From the NCBI GenBank assembly GCA_016787525.1, contig JAEUUP010000133.1, positions 1 through 44,182 of the forward strand: a stretch of DNA of 44,182 nt, written 5' to 3'. Under the pieces are notes generated by a model. It was given only the letters and a program-made list of their open reading frames with translations, searched no databases and had not been told where the DNA came from. Shown here piece after piece: positions 8,880 to 20,100 of the stretch (position 1 is the first letter of the stretch; every line of letters begins with the position of its first letter). The position numbers and the translations under genes are program-made. The DNA comes from Saprospiraceae bacterium. Its GTDB lineage: Bacteria; Bacteroidota; Bacteroidia; Chitinophagales; Saprospiraceae.

Positions 8880-11864
8880 TTAGTACTTAATAAGAGGTAG
8901 TTCCATATCTAATTCTTTGGCATTCAATACAGGATTTTGTTCTGTTACACGAGAAGTTTTTTGACTTTTGACCAAATTAGGGACACGACGCTTGATAAAA
9001 TTGTACATCTCGTTTATGGTAATTTTACTATCAATATTTTCATCTGAGCTGAACGGTCCTGTTTCATCTTTACATTGGGTATTGTTCATCGCTTCAATCA
9101 ATGCCTCTGTAAAAGCACCATTTTGCCATTCGTCGTCTTCATAGGACAGTTCATCACTTCGACACGAAGTAATAGTAGTTGTGCCAGTAGCCGCTTTAGT
9201 CAGTTTCATCAGTGTTTCTGCATCTAAACTCCCTTTAGTGCCTCTTGCTGCACCACTATGACAGGCATCTATGAAGACGAGTTTATGGCACTTTATTTTA
9301 TCAAGCGTATTCATCACAGTATTTTGGTAATCCACAGTAAATTCATCGCCATATGCAGGATTATAGTCTGAAGGCAGGAGCTTAAAACTATTATCTTCTC
9401 CTGTTTTTCCATGACTTGATATAAAAACGACCAAATAATCTTTGCTAAAAATACGGGTTTCAGCACTTGGATTATCGTAGCTCAATCTTAAATCACGAAA
9501 AGCCAATCTCATACTTTTATCCGTTGTCGCCAACGAATCAGTCAATGTGGTCGTATAAATTTGCTTAAATACGCCTTTGGCTTTATTTTCTAAAGTTTTA
9601 GCGAAATCTTTAGCATCTTTTGGCGGATATTTAAGGTCTCGGCTGGTTGTTCCAATGCTCAAAATATGTAAGTTTGGACGTTCTGGATCGTATTTGACTA
9701 TCATCGTTTCACTACTCACCATACCCTTATTAGTCATCAACTCGACTCGAACCTCATAAGATTTGGGTTTGTTGAATGATAATTTCGCGCTATAAGTCTG
9801 CCTGTAGATGCTTCCCTGTGGTGCTGCATCGGATAAGTCTGCAACGTCCATCTTACTACCTTCTGTTGGTACGCCGTCAATAAATACCCTAAAACGATTG
9901 CGTTGTACTGGTTCAAGTGCATCAATATTCAACTCAATGGTCATATCTGCCGTATTAGTTGTAATATTCTGAATATCTTGTCGGTATTGATCGGGCGAAT
10001 GCCAAGTTATTCGTGTCTCAAAAAGTTGGGTTGTTTGTGGTAAGACTTCGAAAGTCACTTTGTCTCGAAAAGCGACACTTTCTGTCAGACTAACAACAAC
10101 TACGGTTTTACTGCGATTCGCCCCCTCAGTATTGGGTTTCAAACGGAGGGTTAATTCTCTTGATTCGCCTGCTTTGAGTGGCGCAATTGTCTTCAAGTTA
10201 GCTGTGTTTGTTCCTACTGCACCATTTGAAATATCAAAATTCAAAGAAAGTTCTTTTGTAGCAACATTTGAAGGGTTGATTAGGACAAAAGTAATAGCTG
10301 TATCTGTCAGTTTTTTAGCTACCTGACTGATATAAACCACTTTTGAAGCGACCCGTTTGACTTGAATAGTTTTAGTAGTTTGAGCAAAATTATCATTATA
10401 AGATACTAATTTTGCGTCCAAATCGTATTGTCCTTCAAGTAATCCAGCAGTGGTGCGTACAGGAATAATCACTCGTCTTGTCTCATTTTTTCTTAAAACA
10501 CCTAAATATGTAACTAAAGGAACATTGATTTCTTCTGCTGGTTTTTTTAGGTGCAATTGAACATTTTTGATAAAATTGGATGTATTATTAACTACATTCA
10601 CACTCATATAAGCCAATTGATTGGTTTCAAGTGTCAAATCGCCACCATTTATTTTCCATTCGCGCAACAGTAATGAGTTTTCATTCAAAGCGACTTGATT
10701 GTCTAAATTATCTTCATCCATCTTAAAGGTAAAATAGATGATATCTTTGCCTTTCGTAATGACACTACTACTCGAAAAAAAGCCATAAGACCCATCGTGT
10801 AGTGTTAAAATAAAACTCGCATCATCATCTAATTTTCCGCCTTCATAATTTTCTTTTGGTTCTTTGCCACCTGAATTAACCCGCACGATATAATTCTGCC
10901 TTGTTCTAGCATCAGCGGCATGAGACAGTGTTGAACCAACTAAAATGTAATCACCTGTAGTAGTTTGTGTTACAGATACGCCCCAATCAAAATCAGACCC
11001 GCCATAAGTGTCTTGCCAGCTTTGGTCTAAATTTGCGTTGAGTTTGAGCAACCAAGCATTTATTTTTTTTCCTTTAGTTTGATTGGTTTTACCTACAATC
11101 GCATAACCGCCATCAAAAGTTTTGATGATTTGAGCCGCTTCCTCTAAAGTATTAGGATTGCCATATTGCCGAAAACTACCTACAAGATTGCCCGATTTAT
11201 CAAATTGTGCCACCCATGCATCCTCGTCTTTTTTTGTATCACCTACCAATACAACCCCCCCCTCAGTATCTACACCGCTTTTGATGTTTTTCACATTCCC
11301 TAGCATGAGTGTTTTATTAAAAGTTTCTTTACCATTAACCTCTTTCACAAACCAGAGGTCAGACTGTTTTTGATCATTCAAATAACCCACAAAAAACACG
11401 CTCCCATTATCACTGGCAGTTACTACATTGAAAGCGTCATTGCCTGGGCTTCCATAAACCTTATCTTCGATAACAATACCTTTGTCATCAACATAGATAA
11501 CCCACGCATCAAATTTGCCATTGCCTTTACTCCGTGTTTTTCCAACTAAAACAAAATTTCCATTGGGCAAAGCTGCTATAGATTGTAAAACATCGTCCTC
11601 TTCTCCACCAAACTTCCTTTCAATCTTCAATTGGCTAAACGGGTCGAGGATAAGTAAAAAGCCATCCGAACCACCTTTTGTTTTTGAAGAAGTTTCGCCA
11701 ACGGCATATATTTTACCATTCAGAGCTTGAACCGCTTGATAAATGACTTCATCATTGTCTTCCCCAATAGATGGTTTGGTAACAATTTTTGTCAATTGTG
11801 CCAGTGTGGCAAAAGGCAATAAAAAGAGAAGAACAGATAGTAAATTTTTCATGTTAATAGTCAT
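8880..11864 (-). CDS. Caspase-like (C14) peptidase with propeller-like N-terminus and adhesion-like middle
   Basis: This 994-aa exported protein (signal peptide ATLAQ near residue 23) has three parts. Residues about 25-390 contain propeller-type repeats (GGEEDD, NGNFVLVGKT, GGYAIVGKT, GDYILVGST). Residues about 400-620 look like CARDB/beta-sandwich domains (IAPLKAGESRELTLRL). Residues about 735-960 are a caspase-fold peptidase with the catalytic His in ISSHGKTG (about His818) and Cys in FIDACHSG (about Cys868). Cleavage specificity cannot be read. It is the last gene of the probable operon from 23963, 94 bases after the C1 peptidase gene. The start may be Met5 (11852), which leaves a cleaner signal peptide. 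A TACTGAGGGG copy lies 13 bases upstream of the first ATG. No T9SS CTD is visible, so it may remain in the periplasm. Confidence 0.85.
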   Translation of the reverse strand: MTINMKNLLSVLLFLLPFATLAQLTKIVTKPSIGEDNDEVIYQAVQALNGKIYAVGETSSKTKGGSDGFLLILDPFSQLKIERKFGGEEDDVLQSIAALPNGNFVLVGKTRSKGNGKFDAWVIYVDDKGIVIEDKVYGSPGNDAFNVVTASDNGSVFFVGYLNDQKQSDLWFVKEVNGKETFNKTLMLGNVKNIKSGVDTEGGVVLVGDTKKDEDAWVAQFDKSGNLVGSFRQYGNPNTLEEAAQIIKTFDGGYAIVGKTNQTKGKKINAWLLKLNANLDQSWQDTYGGSDFDWGVSVTQTTTGDYILVGSTLSHAADARTRQNYIVRVNSGGKEPKENYEGGKLDDDASFILTLHDGSYGFFSSSSVITKGKDIIYFTFKMDEDNLDNQVALNENSLLLREWKINGGDLTLETNQLAYMSVNVVNNTSNFIKNVQLHLKKPAEEINVPLVTYLGVLRKNETRRVIIPVRTTAGLLEGQYDLDAKLVSYNDNFAQTTKTIQVKRVASKVVYISQVAKKLTDTAITFVLINPSNVATKELSLNFDISNGAVGTNTANLKTIAPLKAGESRELTLRLKPNTEGANRSKTVVVVSLTESVAFRDKVTFEVLPQTTQLFETRITWHSPDQYRQDIQNITTNTADMTIELNIDALEPVQRNRFRVFIDGVPTEGSKMDVADLSDAAPQGSIYRQTYSAKLSFNKPKSYEVRVELMTNKGMVSSETMIVKYDPERPNLHILSIGTTSRDLKYPPKDAKDFAKTLENKAKGVFKQIYTTTLTDSLATTDKSMRLAFRDLRLSYDNPSAETRIFSKDYLVVFISSHGKTGEDNSFKLLPSDYNPAYGDEFTVDYQNTVMNTLDKIKCHKLVFIDACHSGAARGTKGSLDAETLMKLTKAATGTTTITSCRSDELSYEDDEWQNGAFTEALIEAMNNTQCKDETGPFSSDENIDSKITINEMYNFIKRRVPNLVKSQKTSRVTEQNPVLNAKELDMELPLIKY

Positions 11865-11958
11865 AAGGTTTAATACTTACTGAGGGGTCAATCTGTTTAG
11901 TGAATTGTGAACAATATTTTATGATTTTTGGCAGTGTGACTTAATTTTATCTTTCTAC

Positions 11959-13677
11959 TTATTGTGATTGAAACTCAATGATGATAGGCACAATAGAGCC
12001 ATTACTGCGCGTCGAAGTCTCAAATGCCACCTTATCTGTTGCATAATCTGTATCCGCCAGAGGTACCATCACAGCTTTGATTAAGTTCTGGAAATGGGCA
12101 TCAAAATTACCCTTCCATGCCCGCAATTGTTCGCATAAAATAGGAATACCCGTGATTTTGCGGGTTGAAAAGAGAATACATACTCTATCTGTACCTGTAA
12201 AATCTACTGTTATAGCCTGTTTAGTATTAGGCAATACAACCCTCGCACCATCTAGCATCAACAAAGGGTCTTCGTAAAACCCTTTATAACGTTCACCAAA
12301 GACTTCATTGCGCGGATACATAATTTTAGCTTCATATCGCGGGTTCAAACTGATGACATAAACGTAAGCACCATTAATTTTTGAAGTCAAAGCCAGTTGA
12401 AATTGGTCGCCAACACGCCAATTTTTGTTCGCCAAAATATAATGGTCGCCTGCACGCTCAACTCCTAAAGTTTCAAAAATCGGTTCGCCTGTATTGGTTT
12501 TCCTCTTTGTATAATAGTTAATGTCTATTGAACCCGACATTTCTACCAATTCTCGTGGTTCTTGTCCACTCAAATTTTCTGACTCTCTATTAGTTGGTAC
12601 ATTACTATTGTTAACAGGTTTTGGTTGGGTAGAAGAAACCGTTTCCTGCTTTTTCGGCATTGGTTTTTGCTCAGCAATAGCTGCTTTTTGAGGCTGAGGG
12701 GTCGTATTTGTAGGTTTTGCTGTATTATTATTTGTATTGGGCGTATTATTTGATGCGACAGTTGGGCGTATTAAACTTTGCTTGGGGGCTTGCATGCCCG
12801 AGACAGTCATCGCAATCGGCTCTGAAAACTGTGGTTGGTTGTAGTTGTGAATAGCATAGGCATAGCGGCAATAATTCCCCATATCCTTATATTTGATTTT
12901 AATAAAACCTTCTTTGCCCCAAACTTTGCCCCAGCTATTCATCACAATGAAACAGCTCAGAGCATCATCGTATCCTACAACTACCATGGCGTGACCTTCA
13001 ACAGGTTCAGCACCCAAGAGCGGATTCCAGTACTCCTTCCCGAATAAGGATTTGAACTGTTCATTTATCTTCAGACCTATCGCAAGTGGTTTTTTCTTAG
13101 CCAATACTTTACGCATGACATCCACTTTAATATTTGGGTCAGTATCGGTGTTGAATAACCGATTAAAACCTGCAATTTTATTCCGTTGAGCGCGCATTTT
13201 GAGACCACTTTCGGGTCTAACGTAACAGTCTTCAACATTGAATCCAAATTCTTTAGCTAAACAATTACCGCTGTTTGCAATAAATGTTAGAGCATCTGTC
13301 ATATTAGAACCAGAATTACAGTTACCATCACTACTTCTGACTTGATTATAAACAAAAAGTGCTGAATAAGCCTCATCTGTTATCTTTTTCCTATCCGTCT
13401 CGTCGTCTTGAATCGCTTTTGTAATCGTCATTAATCCATAACCTACTGACCAACCCACACATGAAGAAATTTTACCTTGATTGCCTACAAAAGGGCAATA
13501 AGAAGTCAAATCAACACTGGGCGGCAAGTCTGATTTACTACCACTGGGTAGCTGAATCACAGTTGCTTTTTTATAATCCTCATCATCTTCTAATAAGCCC
13601 GTTTGTGCTTGAGCAAAAACAGAGATTATCAAAAATCCCAAAAGGAGTAGCAATTGGATATTCCTATTACAGTTCAT
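11959..13677 (-). CDS. Papain-like C1 cysteine peptidase with DUF4384-like C-terminal domain
   Basis: This 572-aa protein has a signal peptide (about 1-24, FAQAQ) and so acts in the periplasm or outside. Residues about 50-270 form a C1A peptidase domain with the Gln/Cys site in GNQGKISSCVGWS (Cys73), His229 in EGHAMVVVGYDD and Asn247 in NSWGKVWG, so the triad is complete. Residues 290-380 are a Pro/Gln/Asn/Thr-rich linker. Residues about 390-540 resemble DUF4384 (NWRVGDQFQLAL ... YVYVISLNP ... IMYPR), a domain often found in prokaryotic caspase-family proteins. The next gene downstream is a caspase-like peptidase, so the two peptidases may act together. It lies 37 bases after the Asn/Gly-rich gene in the same operon. 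The gene has no exact TACTGAGGGG copy, only a two-mismatch relative at 12692-12701. Confidence 0.87.
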   Translation of the reverse strand: MNCNRNIQLLLLLGFLIISVFAQAQTGLLEDDEDYKKATVIQLPSGSKSDLPPSVDLTSYCPFVGNQGKISSCVGWSVGYGLMTITKAIQDDETDRKKITDEAYSALFVYNQVRSSDGNCNSGSNMTDALTFIANSGNCLAKEFGFNVEDCYVRPESGLKMRAQRNKIAGFNRLFNTDTDPNIKVDVMRKVLAKKKPLAIGLKINEQFKSLFGKEYWNPLLGAEPVEGHAMVVVGYDDALSCFIVMNSWGKVWGKEGFIKIKYKDMGNYCRYAYAIHNYNQPQFSEPIAMTVSGMQAPKQSLIRPTVASNNTPNTNNNTAKPTNTTPQPQKAAIAEQKPMPKKQETVSSTQPKPVNNSNVPTNRESENLSGQEPRELVEMSGSIDINYYTKRKTNTGEPIFETLGVERAGDHYILANKNWRVGDQFQLALTSKINGAYVYVISLNPRYEAKIMYPRNEVFGERYKGFYEDPLLMLDGARVVLPNTKQAITVDFTGTDRVCILFSTRKITGIPILCEQLRAWKGNFDAHFQNLIKAVMVPLADTDYATDKVAFETSTRSNGSIVPIIIEFQSQ

Positions 13678-13714
13678 ATGAAAGTGCTTAGTTTGCTTTA
13701 TTCGGTCTTTTTAA

Positions 13715-14824
13715 TCAGTTAGATGTATTATTGGGTTTGGCTGGTTTTTTGACCCCCTCAGTATTTGGGCGATTCACCCCTGGTTTTTGTTTAATGGTAT
13801 TTGGTGAATTTTGCTTTTTGAGTGTGGATTGACCTTCTACACCGATGCCTCCACTGTTCGCATCTGGTATAACTTCGCCACGCTCATGTTGTGAATCCTC
13901 GCCCGTAACAGGAGGGCGTTTACTGCCACCATCGCCATTACCCCCATTGTTTACATCGCCACCATTGTTCCCACCGTTGTTGTCACCATTGCCGTTGCCG
14001 CCGTTATTGTTATTGATGTCACCACCTGTATTGCCACCATTATTCGTACCGCCACTATTATTGCCCCCGTTGTTCGTACCACCATTATTGAAACCACCGT
14101 TGTTGTTTCCGCCGTTGTTCATACCACTATTGGGGTCACGAGAAGGATGTAGTTTTACATCTGTTTTGATATTTGTCGTACTGCTTAATTCCGACCAAGA
14201 TGGCAATCTGTAGGGTTTAACCAAGTTCTCTTGAATGTATTGGTCATTCATAAATTGCTTTTCATATTTCATATTTTTGAAATGATTCGATAGTTCACCA
14301 GCCGCTTTTATCAAATCTACAAGTACCAAAAGCAAGGCACTGCCATCTTGCTCAGTGACATCAGACAATGTTTGTTGAAAATTTGCCTTGTAAAAGTCTT
14401 CCAAACCATCAATTTTCCCTTTCAAGCCATTTGTATACATATCTGGGAATTTATTAATCGCTTTTAATTTATCTCTATCCATAAAATCCTGTTTTACTTC
14501 AAGCATGATTTGGTTGAATTTAGCCGCCGTTTTGTCATAAGCCATTTGTACACGACGCACATCTTTGATACTGTAAGAGTTTTGGCGGGCAATGAAATCG
14601 CGTGCATCTGTCTCCATCTGGTTTTTAAAATCGCTGAAACGAACCATAAACTCGCTCATTCTAAATTTTTGAATGGCGTTGCTCACCTCCATTGTTTGTG
14701 CTTGAGAACTACCTGACGAGGGCGTGAAACCGCCATTGTTTCCGCCGTTAGGGTCTGTGATTTGCGCTTTAGAAATCAAAAATGTACTTACCAAAAGTCC
14801 AAATAGAATGAATATTTTTTTCAT
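13715..14824 (-). CDS. Exported protein with helical N-terminal domain and Asn/Gly-rich low-complexity region
   Basis: The frame is open to 14893, but the ATG at 14824 is preferred because it gives a normal signal peptide (MKKIFILFGLLVST ... ISKAQ) and a 369-aa product. The N-terminal 200 residues after the signal look mostly helical and charged (MEVSNAIQKFRMSEFMVRF and onward). The next roughly 70 residues are repeats of NNGG/NNNGG with occasional Thr, Phe, Ser and Asp, followed by a Pro/Lys/Asn-rich tail. I recognise no family. Position between the PorP/SprF-like gene (87 bases upstream) and the C1 peptidase gene (37 bases downstream) suggests a role in the same envelope system. The repeat tract is prone to length change. 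One CCCCTCAGTA copy near the C-terminus reads NTEGV on the coding strand. Confidence 0.75.
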   Translation of the reverse strand: MKKIFILFGLLVSTFLISKAQITDPNGGNNGGFTPSSGSSQAQTMEVSNAIQKFRMSEFMVRFSDFKNQMETDARDFIARQNSYSIKDVRRVQMAYDKTAAKFNQIMLEVKQDFMDRDKLKAINKFPDMYTNGLKGKIDGLEDFYKANFQQTLSDVTEQDGSALLLVLVDLIKAAGELSNHFKNMKYEKQFMNDQYIQENLVKPYRLPSWSELSSTTNIKTDVKLHPSRDPNSGMNNGGNNNGGFNNGGTNNGGNNSGGTNNGGNTGGDINNNNGGNGNGDNNGGNNGGDVNNGGNGDGGSKRPPVTGEDSQHERGEVIPDANSGGIGVEGQSTLKKQNSPNTIKQKPGVNRPNTEGVKKPAKPNNTSN

Positions 14825-14911
14825 TGTTGTAGTTTTAAAAATTTTAAAAAATTGTTTGAAAATCATTAGATTATATTTATTGATAAAAATCATACATCTA
14901 GGGCATACTCT

Positions 14912-15871
14912 TTAGTTACCCCACGAATAACTCACTACCACTTCGCCAATACCGCCCAAACCTTGCCACTTGTTCACACCCAATGGAACCCCAAAGCCTA
15001 AACCAATTTTTATATGCCCAGCATCAAGTCCGATAGATTCACCTAAAATAGAGCCTGTTTCGATATTTAATGTATTGCTATACAAATTATAGCCCGCACT
15101 TGCCCAAAAAGAATTGCTGATTTTTGCCCTCAAATTGACATCAAAGCTGAATGTTTTAGTTTCTGGAATATACCGAATCCATGTCGTTGGCTCTAAAAAT
15201 GCCCCATCATTTCCAAAAAATGGTGCGTCTATATACATGCCCGTAACAGCGTAAAAATGTCTAACTTTATTCAGAGAATAGAGCCTTTGATTGTTGTCCG
15301 CTTGTGAATAAATCACACTACCCAATAACTGAGGGGTTGAAATACCTGCATAGAATATATTGTCGTGATGGTAGTAAACGCCCATATTGAGGTCAGGAAC
15401 AATTCTTCTTTGATTGGGATAGTAAACGTTTTGCTCTGCCGCATCTTCTGCAATATTAATCCGAGCTTGTTGCATACCTGCACTGAATCCAATACTTAGA
15501 AACCGATTGTCCATGCTACTCATCATCAATTTGTAAGCAAACTGAAGATTGGCACTTGTCAAACCGATTTTACCTGTTTTGTCATTGACCACATTAGCAC
15601 CAACTAAAATATTTCTATCTGTTGGCAACCATTCCCAATTGACAACTTGCGTCACAGGTGCATCTTCCATCCCCAACCACTGATAACGATAGGTCGTACT
15701 TATTGTATTATTCAACTCATTAACCAAATAGTTGGTGCTTGGCATGGCTGGATTAAGTACTACTGTCTGTTCCCGATAAATGGTAAACAGTGGTTGCAAA
15801 CCCTGCCCCCTCAGTAAAACCACACAAATATTGCAAAAAAATAAGAAAAAGAGTAATTTTTTCATTTCCAT
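14912..15871 (-). CDS. PorP/SprF-family outer-membrane protein
   Basis: This 319-aa protein has a signal peptide and the PorP/SprF pattern. QPLFTIYREQTVVLNPAMP near the mature N-terminus matches the family's opening (membrane beta-barrel with 'NPA'), YRYQWLGMEDAPVTQ (about 57-71) matches the conserved YRxQW...GAP segment, and VVNDKTGKIGL matches the 'nDxxG' motif. It ends in aromatic, strand-like sequence (VVVSYSWGN), as expected for a barrel. Characterised members work with the T9SS: SprF is needed for SprB secretion in Flavobacterium, and members pair with type B CTD proteins. The two genes immediately upstream in the operon (12 and about 1200 bases) encode type B CTD proteins, which fits that pairing. 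An alternative start is Met3 (15865). Two TACTGAGGGG copies lie within. Confidence 0.88.
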   Translation of the reverse strand: MEMKKLLFFLFFCNICVVLLRGQGLQPLFTIYREQTVVLNPAMPSTNYLVNELNNTISTTYRYQWLGMEDAPVTQVVNWEWLPTDRNILVGANVVNDKTGKIGLTSANLQFAYKLMMSSMDNRFLSIGFSAGMQQARINIAEDAAEQNVYYPNQRRIVPDLNMGVYYHHDNIFYAGISTPQLLGSVIYSQADNNQRLYSLNKVRHFYAVTGMYIDAPFFGNDGAFLEPTTWIRYIPETKTFSFDVNLRAKISNSFWASAGYNLYSNTLNIETGSILGESIGLDAGHIKIGLGFGVPLGVNKWQGLGGIGEVVVSYSWGN

Positions 15872-15883
15872 TTAGTTTCAAAG

Positions 15884-17074
15884 TTAGTTAATGATATAAA
15901 AAATTCCTGTTAAAGGTTTCAATGGTTTGCCATCTTTATCTTCTGCCTGAAATATATAGTAGTACGCACCCGCTGGCAATATGCCATTTTCTCCGATACC
16001 ATTCCAAGCAATGTTGTTGTTATAGTTTACAAACTTCATCAACACACTACCCCACCTATTCATAATCAATAATTCATTTTTAGGATAATCTTCAACTTTT
16101 TCAATCCTAAAAGCATTAGCATTTGTGGCTTCATTAGGTGCAAGTATTTTTGGAATAGTGACATTAGGATATCTTTCATCAAAAAAAACATCAATCGTAT
16201 AAGGGACTGCCCCTGAGCATAAGTTTTGACACCTCAAATTACATACTTTCAATTCAAATGCATCGCGGCCTGTGAACTTAGTGCCTCTATTGTATTTCAA
16301 TCTTTTCCCGTCACTCAATATTTCTATCGTCCCATTTTTAGGTTGTTTGGTCACGGTAATAGTCACATCTTTTATCAAATCAAGGTTTGAACCTGCTACT
16401 TGCCCCAAATGTATCGTTTTACTGGCTTCTCCAATATTTAGTGTCACACCGTCTGTCTGCAATACAGGTGTAATTTCTCTACGAATAAGAAAAGTATCTC
16501 TCAAGAAAAAAGGGCAAACCGAAGTAGAAAGCATCCAAATCGCCAAACTTTCGCCTTCTTTTAGTCCTTTTGCAACAGTAGTAGGTGCATTGAGTTTGTC
16601 GAAAGTGACCCCCTCAGTACCAACCCATTGTCCTGTTATTTTTCCACTCAATTTATAAGTTGAATTCAACAAAATCTCTGAACTACCACATGTGATGACT
16701 GTTTTGACGGTATCTGCATTCGTACGCTGCACACCTATGACTTGTACATTGATTGGACCGAAAAAAGCTGTACGACAGGTATCTACGACAATAGCAACCG
16801 AATAATTACCCGAGTAAATAACAGAGGGGCTTACTATGCGTAATATTGAATCCGCAGTCAAAGTATCTTTGAGTGGCATTCGCCATAAGTATTTCGCTCC
16901 ATTGAGAGCAACTTTCGAAGCTTTGATAACCAATTCTTTTTTTTCAGCACAAATACTATCGGGTGCTTGCAAAAAGAGGGGTTGTGGCAAGGTCATACAC
17001 TGACCTCTGACGTTGAAATGCAGTGATACAAGCCCTACTATGAGTAGCAATACTATTTTGCAATAAAGTTTCAT
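15884..17074 (-). CDS. Exported Ig-like protein with T9SS type B (gliding-motility-type) C-terminal domain
   Basis: This 396-aa protein has a signal peptide (about 1-24, ending VRGQ). Beta-sandwich-like segments follow (residues 35-290), including two PKD/Ig-like stretches with paired cysteines. The C-terminal roughly 95 residues match the CHU_C/type B CTD: TIPKILAPNEAT, then LLIMNRWGSVLM, then the glycine-rich GILPAGAYYYIFQ and a final strand GIFYIIN. Such proteins are exported by the T9SS and usually need a PorP/SprF partner, which is the next gene 12 bases downstream. It follows the giant SprB-repeat gene by 37 bases. It may be a minor or accessory subunit of the same surface structure. 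One CCCCTCAGTA copy (16610) encodes GTEG. Confidence 0.85.
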   Translation of the reverse strand: MKLYCKIVLLLIVGLVSLHFNVRGQCMTLPQPLFLQAPDSICAEKKELVIKASKVALNGAKYLWRMPLKDTLTADSILRIVSPSVIYSGNYSVAIVVDTCRTAFFGPINVQVIGVQRTNADTVKTVITCGSSEILLNSTYKLSGKITGQWVGTEGVTFDKLNAPTTVAKGLKEGESLAIWMLSTSVCPFFLRDTFLIRREITPVLQTDGVTLNIGEASKTIHLGQVAGSNLDLIKDVTITVTKQPKNGTIEILSDGKRLKYNRGTKFTGRDAFELKVCNLRCQNLCSGAVPYTIDVFFDERYPNVTIPKILAPNEATNANAFRIEKVEDYPKNELLIMNRWGSVLMKFVNYNNNIAWNGIGENGILPAGAYYYIFQAEDKDGKPLKPLTGIFYIIN

Positions 17075-17111
17075 TTGTCTTTTCAGGTATTCGATTAAAA
17101 ATACGGTTTTA

Positions 17112-20100
17112 TCAGCGTTCTTCTACCAAATAAATAATGCCTTTTTTCATTTTTAGGATATTATTATCTTTATAACGAATGAAATAGTAATATGCCCCTG
17201 TTGGTAATGTTTTCCCATTTTTTGTACCATCCCAAGATTTCTCAGGGATATTGCTTTTGTAAGGTGTTGGCCCAAATACAGTGCCACCCCATCTATCAAC
17301 TATTGTTATCTCATTGTCAAGATAAAAATCTAAACCATTGATTTCTAAAGAAGAACCATTGCGATTGTTGATAGCAAAAACTTTGGGTACTGTAAAATCA
17401 GAATCATCTCGATATTGCTGCAACACAATGATTAGTTTTCCTGTGCTACAAAGGTTCGTACAGATTTTTGAACAAATTTCGTATTCTATCTCTATTGTCT
17501 GTGCATCTAACAAGTTATTTCTGTCAAAATAAATAGTATTATTTCTGACTTCCACGATTGCTTTATCAGGTGATTTCAAAATTTTTACCGAAAATACTGA
17601 GGGGTCTATCGAATGGTCTTTTAGTAACTCTTGTGTATTAATTAACAACGATGTGAGTTTGCTGTCCAAATTTATTGGTGGCGTTGTACCTAATTCGGGC
17701 TTGGTACTGACTGAGATGGCCACTGTATCCCGCCCAATTTCGCCACACACAGCTGCTGACAACACCCATATGAACCGATTAACACCAACATTGGCGTTTG
17801 CAACTGTCGTAACATTGCTATTTGGGTTTGCGATAGTGCCACCACTTAATGCTAGCCAACGCCCTGTAATACCTTGATTCACAATTTTTTTAGCGTTTAG
17901 CACAATTGAAGATTGTGAACAGGCAATCGTATCGCGACCTGCATCTGGTTTTTCTGTTGGCACACTAAATACACGAACTATTTTTGAAGCTACGGAATCC
18001 GAAGTACAGTTGTTTTCGGCAATTCTTACAGAATAATTGCCTGTGTTTGCCACAGTCGCATTCTCAATTGTTAATTGTGGCACAGTCGTCGTGCGATTGC
18101 CCTGCGGTGTTAACCAAATATATTGAGTCGCATTGGTAGCCGTATTGACACTTAAACGAATGTCCAACCCTGCACAAATACTATCTTTTTCTACTTTAAA
18201 CCCTGTTGGTACTGAGGGGTTTGAAACACGGACGATAACACTATCATTCAGAACGCGACCCTGACAAGTACCAACTCTGAGCGATTCTAAGCGATAAACA
18301 GTAGTCACAGTGGGTTGGACGGTAAAAACTGTATCGAGAATGGATTGGATATTGCCAAAATTATCTCTCAAAACAAGGGTAATGTTGCGACTGGCATTTG
18401 TCACTGAAAATAACAAACGTACAGCTTGCCCTTTACAAATAGCCGTATCTCTGAATTTGATACTTGCAACATTCTCAAGTGGTTGTGTCAAAACAATGGA
18501 ATCTATGCCAAAACAACCTGTTGTAGCATCCGTTGCTGTCACTTTGTAGGTGCCAGCACCCAAGTTTGACAACGATGCCGTTGTCCCTAAGTTTGGGTTC
18601 CAACTATACTGAGGGGTCTGAATACTGGTAACTGTTGCTGTAATTTGACCTGTTTTTTGACCAAAACAGCTAATAGTTGTATTAACCGTAATTTTTGCCG
18701 AAACATTTGTGCAAGAGGGTTCAGTCAAAATCACTGTTATAGTGGTTGAACAATTTTTTGAATCTACAACTGTGATTGTGTAAGTTCCTTTTCTCAAATT
18801 ATCAAAAAGATACGTTGTCCCATTGGTGGTGGTTGCTGTCAACGCACCCGAAGTGACTCTGTAAGGAGCAGTGCCACCACTCACTTCGACTGTGATTTGG
18901 CCACTAGCACCACCTACCTGCATGATATTTCGTTGCGAAATCAGTCGAACAATCAATGAATCGGGTTCAGTGATGGTCACATTTGCCGTTTGCACACAGC
19001 CAACTACATCGTTCACAGTCACAGAATAGTTGCCCGCGGCTAAATTATTGATAGTTGTTGTGGTTGCTCTATTGCTCCAAATATAGGTGAACGGCCCTGT
19101 GCCACCCGTTTGAGACACCGAAATAGACCCATTTCGACCGCCTTTGCAACTGACATTCGTTTGGGTTGTTGTTACTAAAAGTGAGTTGCAACTTGGGTCG
19201 TTTAACTGAATCGTTGCCGAATCAATACAACCATTGGCATCTCTGATGGTGTAAGAATAACTCCCTTTTGATAGTTCTTCATACGAAAACAAGGTATTTG
19301 TGTTAGTAGTTGGAGAAATATTAGTCACTCCTTTTTTCATTGTAACTGTATAAGGTTGTGTACCACCTGTAACAGTCAAACGAATTTTACCATTTGAGCC
19401 ACCATTGGTCGTAATTGGGTCTATTTGAACGCTACTTGTCAATTTGGCTGGTTGCGTGATGATAATAGAATCAGTTTTGCGACAGTTTTGTGCATCTACA
19501 ACCGTGAAAGTATATTTGCCTGCTGCTAAATTAGTTGGATTAGCCGTGTTTGGAATACGTGAGTCATTCCAAATAAACGTATAAGGACTCCGTCCATTAA
19601 ACGCCGTTAAGAACGCTCGCCCATTAGACTCTCCATTGCATAAGACATTGGTTTGTTCTTTGGTTATCCGAATATCGCAAATAGGCTCATTGATGGTTAA
19701 AGTCCCCGATTGTGTACAACCATTTGCGTCTATTACTGTAAATAGATATGTGCCTGTACCTAAGTTTGAATATATATACTGAGGGGGGCCTGTTTGACTC
19801 GCTGAAATCGCAGTACCATTTAGAGTTAAAGAGACATTGTAGTTGGGCGTGCCGCCACTAACATTCAATTTAACTTCACCTGACCTATCTCCTACACTTA
19901 AAATATCAGTTTTTGTAGGTATAACAACTAAAGCATCGGGTTCTGAAATGGTCATTTGTTGTGCCACTGTACAACCTACACTATCGGCCACAGTAACACT
20001 ATAAATACCAGCCGTTAAATTGGTTGCTTTGTTGGTTGTACTGATATTATTTGACCATGTATAGAGAATAGGCAACCGACCATTGCTTTGAGTTAAAGTA

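Noticed and set aside
13845-14213. Pro/Leu-rich plus-strand frame of 122 aa
   Set aside because: It is the antisense of the Asn/Gly-rich repeat (GGN codons give Pro-rich antisense) and has no independent support.
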